From JANMDR01 sp031376425 (GTDB taxonomy: Bacteria > Pseudomonadota > Gammaproteobacteria > Burkholderiales > Usitatibacteraceae): 16,584 bases of DNA. Positions within the stretch are counted from its first letter, which is position 1, and every line of letters starts with the position of its first letter. Positions 1 to 6,585 of the stretch are shown here, in pieces. The position numbers and the translations under genes were made by a program. The notes beneath the pieces were generated by a model that saw only the letters and a list, made by a program, of their open reading frames with translations, searched no databases and was not told where the DNA came from. Location of the stretch: positions 1 to 16,584 of the forward strand of contig JANMDR010000104.1 of the NCBI GenBank assembly GCA_031376425.1, in the 5' to 3' direction.

Positions 1-94
1 CACCACGTTCTAGGGCGTTTTGCACCACTGCTGCACCAATACCGCTTGTTCCACCCACAACTAATAGTTTTCTACCTGAAAAATCCGATTCCAT
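1..94 (-). CDS. Short-chain dehydrogenase/reductase, N-terminal fragment
   Basis: Only the first 31 codons are inside the window; the gene continues past the left edge. The translation begins MESDFSGRKLLVVGGTSGIG. The GGTSGIG stretch (residues 14-20) is the glycine-rich NAD(P)-binding turn of a classical SDR Rossmann fold (family TGxxxGIG), placed right after the first beta strand as expected. The ATG at 94 is preceded by AAGGAG at 6-nt spacing, so the start is secure. The substrate cannot be told from this fragment. A palindromic operator matching the one in front of the cupin-tetR pair lies 16 nt upstream of the start codon, so the TetR-family protein encoded next door probably represses it. 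The reductase assignment is strong; the regulon membership is inference. Confidence 0.85.
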   Translation of the reverse strand, partial: MESDFSGRKLLVVGGTSGIGAAVVQNALERG

Positions 95-109
95 GAAAAA
101 CTCCTTATA

Positions 110-125
110 TACCAACTAATTGGTA
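110..125. promoter_or_regulatory. Probable TetR-family operator in front of the SDR gene
   Basis: TACCAACTAATTGGTA is a 16-nt palindrome with a single mismatched pair (116/119). It fits the pattern TACCWACTARTTGGTAG shared with the site at 1498-1515 in front of the cupin gene. Sites of this size and symmetry are typical of TetR-family dimers. It lies just upstream of the SDR ribosome binding site. The -10 is less clear here than at the cupin promoter: TAAATA on the minus strand, 2 nt from the site, with no good -35. Confidence 0.75.
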
Positions 126-138
126 GGTTATTTACTTT

Positions 139-182
139 AAAAAAAAAGCAGCTGCTTCAATTGCGCCTTCTCTTTGCAATTG
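139..182 (-). terminator. Possible terminator after tetR
   Basis: Read on the minus strand after the tetR stop, CAATTGC and GCAATTG arms (158-182, 11-nt loop) come first. The perfect 12-bp palindrome AAGCAGCTGCTT (146-157) follows and runs into nine T residues. The GC content of the stems is modest, so efficiency is uncertain, but the hairpin plus T-run order is right for ending the cupin-tetR transcript before the SDR promoter. Confidence 0.45.
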
Positions 183-221
183 GGTGTGCCGCCATCCATA
201 CAACACCGAACACCGCTAAAT

Positions 222-806
222 TTACGGCACCAACAACGCAATAAAAGTTTTACTAATCGCTGCCGGCCCTTGCAGCGAATTGGTTCCACGCCCCACCACC
301 ATTGCGCCTTCTAACGCACACAAATAGCTTTGTGCAAGCGCTACACTACTGGCATTGGGTTTAATTTGCTTAGCTGTCATACCACGCTTAAAGGCGGCCG
401 CAAGCCAATCTATATTGAGCGTAAAAAAACGCTCCACCTCTAACGCAACATCCTCGGGAAGCCCCTGCATTTCGGCACCTAGCATACCGCATACACAAAT
501 TCTACGGTTGCTCGCAAAGGTACTTTCAAACAACCCAGAATAGCTTATCAATCGGGCTACTGCATCGCCATTCTGCTTATTTATGTGCAAAAGATGCTCT
601 TCGAAACGATGGGTGTAGCGCTGCACAGTTACGGCTACAAGCAACGATTTGGTCGCAAAGTGATGATGCACGCTAGGCTTTTTTATGCCCACAATACGCG
701 CTATATCGTCATACGAAAAACCGTTATAACCATGCTGTTGCAATAAGCCTTCCGCAGCGTCAACGATATTTGTCGCCATCGGAGAGAGTTCAGAAAAAAG
801 CTTCAT
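222..806 (-). CDS. TetR/AcrR-family transcriptional repressor
   Basis: A 194-residue protein, normal length for the family. Residues 11-57 form the TetR DNA-binding domain; the helix-turn-helix region is FSYDDIARIVGIKKPSVHHHF (about 30-50), with the usual 'YxHF' style end. The rest is a helical ligand-binding domain with RRICVCGMLGAE at 101-112, a motif seen in TetR regulators that sit beside reductase genes. Cys104 and Cys106 could in principle sense electrophiles or oxidants, but this is a guess. The ATG at 806 has GAGGTG 5 nt upstream. It lies 29 nt after the cupin gene and is co-transcribed with it from the promoter at 1519-1546. The matching palindromes at 110-125 and 1498-1515 are its likely binding sites, giving autorepression and repression of the SDR gene. 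The ligand is unknown. Confidence 0.9.
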   Translation of the reverse strand: MKLFSELSPMATNIVDAAEGLLQQHGYNGFSYDDIARIVGIKKPSVHHHFATKSLLVAVTVQRYTHRFEEHLLHINKQNGDAVARLISYSGLFESTFASNRRICVCGMLGAEMQGLPEDVALEVERFFTLNIDWLAAAFKRGMTAKQIKPNASSVALAQSYLCALEGAMVVGRGTNSLQGPAAISKTFIALLVP

Positions 807-835
807 CGTCGCACCTCATAACCTTTCTTACTCGC

Positions 836-1495
836 TTATTCCGGCAGTAAGTGCCCCGTTTTCACGAAAATTGTACAGCCCTCAACACTAAACGGCTTAT
901 GCATACTTAAATGCGGGCTGCGCAGCCATGTGCCCCGTGGGTAGCGACCATGTTCATCTTCAAAAACACCGTGCAATACATAAATTTCCTCGCCGCCAAA
1001 ATGACGATGCGGATTAAAATAAGTATTGGGTGCCCAGCGCACTAGCGCCGTATGTTGCGTGCCGGCTTCACTCAACGGTAGTACCGATAGACCCGCCACC
1101 ATGCCGGGATACCAAGATGCGGATTCAGTTTCAATCACTACCCGCTCCACATCGGTCAACGCGAGATGCCGCAGCTTAACAAACAAAGTACAGCCACCTA
1201 GTGAACGCGGTGCGTGGCTAGAACCTGGGGGATTTTTGATGTAGCAACCGCTGCCATAGACACCCAGATCATCGACAAATGCGCCGTCCAACACGATGAT
1301 TTCCTCGCCCAACGTGTGGGTATGCGCTGCAAAACTCGCACCCGCTGCATAGCGCACAATAGAAGTTGCGCGCGCTACTTCAGTGCCGTTACGTTCAATC
1401 ATTTTTCGGCTCACGCCCATTAGGGGTGAATCAATCCAAGCCAAAGTATGACTATCAACCACTGCCCGCTGACTCAAATCCGCATGTATTTTCAT
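836..1495 (-). CDS. Two-domain ChrR-like cupin protein
   Basis: A 219-residue protein made of two cupin domains in tandem. Domain 1 (about 40-110) has AAHTHTLGEEIIVLDG, giving candidate metal ligands His58, His60, Glu64 or Glu65, with His94 further on. Domain 2 (about 145-215) has NPHRHFGGEEIYVLHG, with His163, His165, Glu169 or Glu170, and His195 or His199. The layout matches the cupin half of ChrR, the zinc anti-sigma factor of the singlet-oxygen response. However, the ChrR anti-sigma domain is absent, and no ECF sigma gene is in the window. It is thus either a stand-alone metal-binding sensor or an enzyme such as a dioxygenase-type or isomerase-type cupin. It is the first gene of the tetR operon, with a 17-nt predicted leader. 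Its ATG directly follows the operator, so repressor binding covers both the transcription start and the ribosome binding site. Confidence 0.85.
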   Translation of the reverse strand: MKIHADLSQRAVVDSHTLAWIDSPLMGVSRKMIERNGTEVARATSIVRYAAGASFAAHTHTLGEEIIVLDGAFVDDLGVYGSGCYIKNPPGSSHAPRSLGGCTLFVKLRHLALTDVERVVIETESASWYPGMVAGLSVLPLSEAGTQHTALVRWAPNTYFNPHRHFGGEEIYVLHGVFEDEHGRYPRGTWLRSPHLSMHKPFSVEGCTIFVKTGHLLPE

Positions 1496-1497
1496 AT

Positions 1498-1515
1498 CTA
1501 CCTACTAGTTGGTAG
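1498..1515. promoter_or_regulatory. Probable TetR-family operator in front of cupin-tetR
   Basis: CTACCTACTAGTTGGTAG is an 18-nt palindrome around ACTAGT with one mismatched pair (1503/1510). It begins 3 nt downstream of the -10 box of the promoter at 1519-1546 and ends 2 nt before the cupin start codon. It therefore spans the expected transcription start and the AGG ribosome binding site. It agrees closely with the site at 110-125. This is the geometry of direct steric repression. Confidence 0.8.
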
Positions 1516-1518
1516 GCA

Positions 1519-1546
1519 ATTATACCGTACATTGATTTGGTGTCAA
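1519..1546 (-). promoter_or_regulatory. Consensus sigma-70 promoter for cupin-tetR
   Basis: On the minus strand TTGACA (1541-1546) and TATAAT (1519-1524) are both perfect sigma-70 hexamers, with a 16-nt spacer. Transcription should start near 1510-1513, inside the operator. Such a strong promoter fits a gene that is kept off by a repressor. Confidence 0.85.
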
Positions 1547-1559
1547 GCGAATCAACTTG

Positions 1560-1952
1560 TCACTTTGTAAGCGCTAAAAGATTTGCATCGCGAACCACCA
1601 CCCATGCGCCATTTGCTTGCTTATGCAATATTGATATTGCACTTCCAGAGCGAAGTATTTTACTCCCGTCGGCACTGGGGGTAATCTCAACGCGTAGGAT
1701 GCTCCAGCAGTACGCAAGGTTGTCCGAGACGACTACTTCCTGTATTTCGCTTGTAGACGAGATTCGGTGCGACGCCAATAACCCACGTAATCCGTTCTCG
1801 AATGTGCTGCGACCTTTCATGGGCGGCTGGCCTGCTACCAAGAACACCACATCTTCGGCCATGAGTTGGAGAACCGAATCAATGTCGCCAGCCGCGGTAG
1901 CGCTGTGCCACTTAGCTACAAGTACTCGAATAGCTTGTTCGTCTGCATGCAT
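1560..1952 (-). CDS. SgcJ/EcaC-like NTF2-fold protein
   Basis: About 130 residues from MHADEQAIRVLVAKW. The pattern (DEQAIR, then WHSATAAGDIDSVLQLMAEDVVFLVAGQPPMKGR, then STSEIQEVVVSDNLAYCWS, ending VVRDANLLA) is that of the SgcJ/EcaC family of small NTF2-like/DUF4440 proteins. The fold is a cone-shaped alpha+beta barrel. Members are often called oxidoreductases, but their reactions are mostly unknown. The frame stays open 50 codons further upstream to 2102. I place the start at 1952 because GGAG lies 5 nt before that ATG, family homology begins there, and the extension does not look like protein. It follows the other NTF2-like gene on the same strand and ends 14 nt before the -35 box of the cupin promoter, with no obvious terminator between. 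Confidence 0.8.
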   Translation of the reverse strand: MHADEQAIRVLVAKWHSATAAGDIDSVLQLMAEDVVFLVAGQPPMKGRSTFENGLRGLLASHRISSTSEIQEVVVSDNLAYCWSILRVEITPSADGSKILRSGSAISILHKQANGAWVVVRDANLLALTK

Positions 1953-2098
1953 GAGTGCTCCGATGTGGCGTTTAATTGCATGATGTCTAAAGGACAAAGC
2001 GTGCACGACCACGCCTGCACCGAGACAATAAACGGTGCCGAGATAGCAAAATAAAGTGTACGCACGAAAAGCGATACAGTGGGTACATGGAGGGGGGG

Positions 2099-2548
2099 TC
2101 AAGCATCACACGGGTACTCAAGTAGGCCAGTTTGGTAAATGAAGAACCACCGCTCGTTGACCTTGGTGTAGACCTTGCACGAACGCCCCAGCCACTGCTG
2201 TTCATTGCCTGTCGCTTTGTTGCGCCAAAGTGTGTCAACGTCTACAACCGCGAACGCACCGTCGTACTCTTTAGAAACTTGGATTCGAATCAATTTCCGC
2301 TTATTGTGAACAAGTTCATTCTCAGAAAACAGTGATTCCCATCCTGTCTTCCACCGTGCTCGATTGAATCTTCCCAACGGCATGACCCAGCTTTCTGGAT
2401 CGTGCGCTGAGGAGTTCGGCGGCCATGGCCACACTGTGTCTGGATGGAAAAGATTAACGAGCGAATCAGCATCAAGCCGGTTCCAAGCGGCCGTCTCGCG
2501 GTCAACCATCGCACGAATATCGTCTTCAGCTTGCAGGTACTGGGACAT
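2099..2548 (-). CDS. NTF2-like (SnoaL/DUF4440-type) protein
   Basis: 149 residues. The N-terminal part (DIRAMVDRETAAWNRLDADSLVNLFHPDTVWPWPP) has the helix and 'hydrophobic-LFHPD' signature of NTF2-like proteins with a SnoaL or DUF4440 fold. The C-terminal half is beta-rich (AFAVVDVDTLWRN, WLGRSCKVYTKVNERWFFIYQTGLLEY), as expected for this barrel. No catalytic residues can be assigned, and the function is unknown. The ATG at 2548 has only a weak ribosome binding site (no clear GGAG). It precedes the SgcJ-like gene by about 147 nt on the same strand. A run of seven G residues sits just after its stop codon (2092-2098 on the plus strand). Two unlike NTF2-fold genes side by side may be an acquired pair. 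Confidence 0.75.
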   Translation of the reverse strand: MSQYLQAEDDIRAMVDRETAAWNRLDADSLVNLFHPDTVWPWPPNSSAHDPESWVMPLGRFNRARWKTGWESLFSENELVHNKRKLIRIQVSKEYDGAFAVVDVDTLWRNKATGNEQQWLGRSCKVYTKVNERWFFIYQTGLLEYPCDA

Positions 2549-3170
2549 GGCGTGTTTGTGCTACCTAACTTAATTTACCACACGTCACATCCGCAACAGC
2601 TACCGCGTTGCGTCTTAACATTGGGCTGAAATTACCAAAAGTTATCTTGTAATCAATACGCTTCATCATCAATTTGTGTATATAACCCTACGTAGCGGAA
2701 TTGATTCTGCCCATGAGATCAGTACTACGTTAACAAGACCGTTTCTACGACGAGACTCGACGGAATGAAGCGGCAAAGGAAGCCCCGTTCCTTTTCGTTT
2801 CGCGCGTGAAGTTAGATCACTCGCCGCAAGAAGAAAAACAGTCTAGCATTTACGCTCAAGTTCGGCAAACAGTAAGTCACTCTCGACCAAACGCGCGAGC
2901 CAATACAGCGATTGCGTTAAACACACGCCAAAGCGTCGAATTCGTATTGGGTACATTTAAGGTGCGCAATGCGATTTTTCCCCTAAACGCACATCCAACT
3001 GCGTTGTAAGTTCAGTGTAAGTATCGCCTTCTATCCTGAATATGCTGGTGGAGTGTTAAGCGCATACAACGGCTTTTAGCTTTGCCGCAGTACCGTAGTT
3101 GCAGCGCCGGTAATTAATGCAGTAGGTATCGGCGAGGTAAACCCGACATAAAAATACAGAGGAGTTCAAT
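2549..3170. other. Long intergenic region between divergent NTF2-like and MFS genes
   Basis: About 620 bp with no open frame that looks like protein on either strand; the longest plus-strand frame (2806-3009) lacks any recognisable motif and a ribosome binding site. It must hold the promoters for the minus-strand NTF2-like genes and the plus-strand MFS gene, but I see no close match to -35/-10 consensus. Two short inverted repeats are present: CGCAAC/GTTGCG (2592-2612, 9-nt loop) and AAAGGAA/TTCCTTT (2775-2794, 6-nt loop) followed by TCG. The second could be a weak terminator. A good GAGGAG ribosome binding site for the MFS gene lies at 3159-3164. Confidence 0.5.
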
Positions 3171-4955
3171 ATGGCAGCAGAAATCATGAGCGCACCAACG
3201 GCGGCTGAACGTAGCCGACCGATGACGCGAGAAGAAAAGAAAGTTATTCTGGCGTCATCCGCAGGCACTATTTTTGAATGGTACGATTTTTATCTGTACG
3301 GTTCTCTCGCTGCCATCATCGGTGCCCAGTTTTTTAGTCAATATCCTGAGGCCACTCGTAACGTATTTGCGCTATTAGCTTTTGCAGCAGGCTTTTTAGT
3401 GCGGCCATTCGGGGCTTTGGTGTTTGGACGGCTGGGCGATTTAATTGGTCGCAAATACACCTTCCTCATCACCATCATGATTATGGGCTTGTCTACGTTT
3501 TTAGTGGGCATATTGCCCAACTATGAATCGATAGGCTGGCTTGCTCCCGTAGCCTTAATATTATTGCGGATGGCACAGGGATTAGCGTTGGGTGGCGAAT
3601 ACGGCGGTGCGGCGATTTATGTGGCGGAGCACGCTCCACAACATCGGCGTGGCTTTTATACGTCATTTATCCAAACTACCGCTACCTTGGGGCTGTTGCT
3701 TTCCCTAGTGGTTATTTTGTTTACACAAATTTATGTGAACGCAAATTACCCTGATGTCGTAATGGCGAGCGGTGTAAAACTAAACGCCTTTGCAGCATGG
3801 GGCTGGCGCATTCCTTTCATTGGTTCTGTTGTGTTGTTGGCAATTTCGCTCTACATTCGCCTACAGATGAAAGAATCTCCTGCATTCCAAAAAATGAAAG
3901 ATGAGGGCACCTTATCTAAAGCGCCATTAGGTGAAGCTTTCGGACAATGGAAGAATGCAAAAATTGCGTTGCTAGCCTTGCTTGGTATGGTTGCCGGTCA
4001 GGCTGTGGTTTGGTATACAGGGCAGTTCTATGCGCTGTTTTATCTGCAAACTATTTTGCGTGTAGATCAGTTTACCGCTAATATTTTAATTGCTTGGTCA
4101 CTCGCAGTTGGCACATTTGGGTTTCTATTTTTTGGCTGGTTATCCGACAAAATTGGTCGCAAGCCGATTATTTTAGGCGGCTGTTTGATTGCGGCATTGA
4201 CGTTCTTCCCGCTATTTCAGTTGATGACAAAAACAGCAAATCCAACCCTGTATGCTGCACAGCAAAATACTAAAATTGTTGTCACTACCGATCCGGATCA
4301 ATGTTCGTTTCAGTTCAATCCAACTGGTATCGCTAAATTTACCAGTTCGTGCGACGTGACGAAGGCGGCATTGGCGCGTAGTTCGGCAAGCTACACCACC
4401 GAAAAAGGCGCACCGGGTAGCCTCACCAAGGTACGCATTGGCGAGACGGAAATTCAAGCCTTTGACGTGACTAAATTAACGGGTGATGACATTAAGGCAG
4501 TTCCTGCAGCTTTCACTAAAGCGATTAACGAAGCCTTACAAAAATCCGGATATCCAGGCGCTACCAATACATCTATCGTCAAAATTCCCATTGAACCTAA
4601 AGAGGGCTTATTCAACCTTGTAAAAGTATTCGATGTATTCAGCGAGCAAAAACTAACCTTAATCGCGATTTTGACCTTACTGGTGCTTTACGTTACTGCG
4701 GTTTATGGCCCGATTGCTGCTGCATTGGTTGAGTTTTTCCCCACGCGGATTCGTTATTCAGGCTTATCGTTACCCTATCACATTGGCAATGGCTGGTTTG
4801 GCGGTTTGCTCCCTGCTACGGCATTCGCCATGGTGGCGGCCACGGGTGATATTTACTTTGGCTTGTGGTATCCCGTTGTCATTGCGTTAATGACATTCGT
4901 GATTGGCTTCTTCTTCGTTCCCGAAACGTATCGCCGCGACATCTTTAAAAACTAG
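3171..4955 (+). CDS. MFS metabolite:H+ symporter-type permease with periplasmic insert
   Basis: A 594-residue inner-membrane protein of the major facilitator superfamily, metabolite:H+ symporter (MHS) group, which includes citrate, 2-oxoglutarate, proline/betaine and shikimate carriers. Visible marks are FEWYDFYLYG (35-44) in helix 1, the loop 2-3 motif GRLGDLIGRK (86-95), RMAQGLALGGEYGGA (133-147) in helix 4, and the repeat loop motif GWLSDKIGRK (322-331) in the second half. Twelve helices can be placed. Between helices 9 and 10, residues about 352-492 form a hydrophilic insert with Cys378 and Cys394. By topology it should face the periplasm. Ordinary MHS carriers are 430-500 residues long, so the insert explains the extra length. 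The start at 3171 has GAGGAG 6 nt upstream. It converges on the sensor kinase gene; an organic acid substrate is a reasonable guess. Confidence 0.88.
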   Translation: MAAEIMSAPTAAERSRPMTREEKKVILASSAGTIFEWYDFYLYGSLAAIIGAQFFSQYPEATRNVFALLAFAAGFLVRPFGALVFGRLGDLIGRKYTFLITIMIMGLSTFLVGILPNYESIGWLAPVALILLRMAQGLALGGEYGGAAIYVAEHAPQHRRGFYTSFIQTTATLGLLLSLVVILFTQIYVNANYPDVVMASGVKLNAFAAWGWRIPFIGSVVLLAISLYIRLQMKESPAFQKMKDEGTLSKAPLGEAFGQWKNAKIALLALLGMVAGQAVVWYTGQFYALFYLQTILRVDQFTANILIAWSLAVGTFGFLFFGWLSDKIGRKPIILGGCLIAALTFFPLFQLMTKTANPTLYAAQQNTKIVVTTDPDQCSFQFNPTGIAKFTSSCDVTKAALARSSASYTTEKGAPGSLTKVRIGETEIQAFDVTKLTGDDIKAVPAAFTKAINEALQKSGYPGATNTSIVKIPIEPKEGLFNLVKVFDVFSEQKLTLIAILTLLVLYVTAVYGPIAAALVEFFPTRIRYSGLSLPYHIGNGWFGGLLPATAFAMVAATGDIYFGLWYPVVIALMTFVIGFFFVPETYRRDIFKN

Positions 4956-4994
4956 GTATTTCTAGCTGTTGATTGTTTTTCTGCTCTAAATTAG

Positions 4995-5054
4995 ATCCAG
5001 TATTTTCAGGTTTTTCTACGCAAAAAAACGCGAGGAAATCTGTAGATACTGGAT
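4995..5054. terminator. Inverted repeat between convergent genes, possible terminator
   Basis: ATCCAGTAT (4995-5003) and ATACTGGAT (5046-5054) are perfect 9-bp arms around a 42-nt loop, between the MFS stop (4955) and the kinase stop (5059). The right arm is followed by TTTTC on the plus strand. The loop is long for a classical terminator, but its place between converging genes supports a role in ending transcription from the left. Confidence 0.4.
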
Positions 5055-5058
5055 TTTT

Positions 5059-6579
5059 CTATTTTGCCGTAAAGCTCTTTTTAAATGTAACGGTAAAGAC
5101 GCAACCCTTGCCCGAATCAGGCGTGGCAACGCTAACCGTTGCACCGTGGCGTATGGCGATTTCACGCACGATAGCCAAGCCAATTCCAGAACCTGCAGAC
5201 CCAGCGTTCTCAATAACGTTGGCGCCAGTATTGCCACTACTGAGCACCCGATAAAACCGCTCAAATACCAGCTCTTGTTCTGCAACTGGTATGCCAATGC
5301 CGTCATCCTCGACTTCTAGCACTGCTATCACACCATCAGAACCCGCCATTTGAGAAGTTTGCACGCGCACCAATACTCGGCCATTTGCAGGGGTGTAATG
5401 AATGGCGTTATCGAGTAAATTGCTAATAAGCTCACGCAATAAGTCACCATGACCTTCAATCAATAGCGCCGTATCAGATGTTTCGAAGCTTAATGCAATG
5501 TGCTTGGCCGCAGCCGCTGGATAGCCATCAGCCACCACCTCACGCGCGAGATCGATCAGATTAATCGCTACCAGCGGTAGTGCACTCACAGCAGCGCCCT
5601 CAGAACGAGCCAGCATTAAAAGTTGATTGACCAAGCGCGCAGTGCGTGCCGTGCCACTCGCAATTTTTAACAGTGCCGCCGTCTTTTCAAAATCGCCAAT
5701 ATTGCGCAAGGCTAGCTCAGCCTGCATACGTATACCCGCAAGCGGTGTGCGTAGCTGGTGTGCGGCATTGGCAATAAAACGCTTCTGCGCTGCACCTTCG
5801 TTTTCAACCCGCTGCAAGAGATCGTTAAACGCAATAATGAGCGGCTCAACTTCTTCAGGCGCATTACCCGCATCAAGCGGGCGCAAATCATGGGCATCAC
5901 GTGCCACCATGCGCTCACGCAGTTGTTTAAGTGGGGCAACACCACGCCGTAAGCCAAGCCACATCAAAAAAATCATCAGCGGCACCACAATAATCTGCGG
6001 CAGTACAATGCCTTTCATAATTTCATAAGCGAGCTTTTTTCGTTTCACGAGGCTTTCCGCAACATATACTATTACCTTAGTGCCGGTGCTCGCTTGACGT
6101 CTTTCAATAGCGGCAATACGTACTTCAGCATCGCGAAACTCCGCTGTTTTATATACTGCAATATCGGTGCTATACAATTGTAGCGGTCCGAAAATAGGCA
6201 GCTCTGGCTCACCCAATAGCAACTCACCCTTATTGCTATCAATCCGAAAATATGTTGATTCCGCATCTTCGTCAGGCAAAATAGTGCGTAAGTCAACCCG
6301 CAGTTCTACCTTATTACTGCCATCAACCCAAACTACCTGCTCCGACAATGCCCGCCCTTTAGCACCCAAACTTTGGTCAAACGCACTATTGGCAATTTCG
6401 ATGCCGATTAAATAGGTCACACAAACTGAAAGCGGCCAGACCAACAAAAATGGCACCAGCATCCAGTCTAAAATTTCGCTAAACAAAGAGCTAGGCTCGA
6501 TGCGCTGAACTGGAGTACTTCTTGGCAACGTTGGCGCTGGTGTTGGCGCAGGTGTTGGTGTGGGGGGGCTAGGATTCAT
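5059..6579 (-). CDS. TctE-type sensor histidine kinase
   Basis: 506 residues. The first transmembrane helix is at about 40-60 and the second at about 190-210. The roughly 130-residue periplasmic part between them, with its flanks, resembles the 2CSK_N sensor domain of TctE-like kinases. A HAMP-like linker follows (211-262). The dimerisation and phosphorylation box FIANAAHQLRTPLAGIR puts the phospho-acceptor at His274. The catalytic ATPase domain shows the N box ELISNLLDNAIHYTP (Asn387, Asn391), DDGIGI (425-430), FERFYR (439-444) and GSGIGLAI (463-470). All key residues are present, so the kinase should be active. The N-terminus is an unusual Pro/Thr/Ala-rich tail (residues 4-19) encoded by a 12-bp repeat. 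The ATG lies 6 nt after the regulator stop with no clear ribosome binding site, suggesting translational coupling. The signal sensed is unknown; a carboxylate is plausible by family. Confidence 0.9.
   Translation of the reverse strand: MNPSPPTPTPAPTPAPTLPRSTPVQRIEPSSLFSEILDWMLVPFLLVWPLSVCVTYLIGIEIANSAFDQSLGAKGRALSEQVVWVDGSNKVELRVDLRTILPDEDAESTYFRIDSNKGELLLGEPELPIFGPLQLYSTDIAVYKTAEFRDAEVRIAAIERRQASTGTKVIVYVAESLVKRKKLAYEIMKGIVLPQIIVVPLMIFLMWLGLRRGVAPLKQLRERMVARDAHDLRPLDAGNAPEEVEPLIIAFNDLLQRVENEGAAQKRFIANAAHQLRTPLAGIRMQAELALRNIGDFEKTAALLKIASGTARTARLVNQLLMLARSEGAAVSALPLVAINLIDLAREVVADGYPAAAAKHIALSFETSDTALLIEGHGDLLRELISNLLDNAIHYTPANGRVLVRVQTSQMAGSDGVIAVLEVEDDGIGIPVAEQELVFERFYRVLSSGNTGANVIENAGSAGSGIGLAIVREIAIRHGATVSVATPDSGKGCVFTVTFKKSFTAK
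6530..6565. repeat. Three 12-bp tandem repeats at the kinase 5' end
   Basis: GTTGGCGCTGGT (6530-6541), GTTGGCGCAGGT (6542-6553) and the diverged GTTGGTGTGGGG (6554-6565) lie in register. Read on the minus strand they encode the Thr-Pro-Ala-Pro tail of the kinase. A run of seven G (6562-6568) overlaps the last unit and corresponds to C7 at codons 4-6 of the gene. Confidence 0.75.
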
Positions 6580-6585
6580 TAGGAT

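Noticed and set aside
1953..2102. N-terminal extension of the SgcJ-like protein by 50 codons
   Set aside because: The ATG at 1952 has a GGAG at proper spacing and family similarity begins there; the extension would also overlap the stop of the upstream gene.
2563..2640. Possible integron attC site upstream of the NTF2-like gene (ACCTAAC, and a GCCCAAT-like box with a small hairpin between)
   Set aside because: The two outer boxes match each other at only about 4 of 7 positions, the inner boxes are not convincing and no integrase is in the window.
2806..3009. 67-codon plus-strand open frame in the long spacer
   Set aside because: No ribosome binding site, no recognisable motif and no protein-like pattern; reads as chance.
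5627..6028. 133-codon plus-strand open frame opposite the sensor kinase
   Set aside because: It is the antisense shadow of the well-supported kinase gene and shows no protein features.
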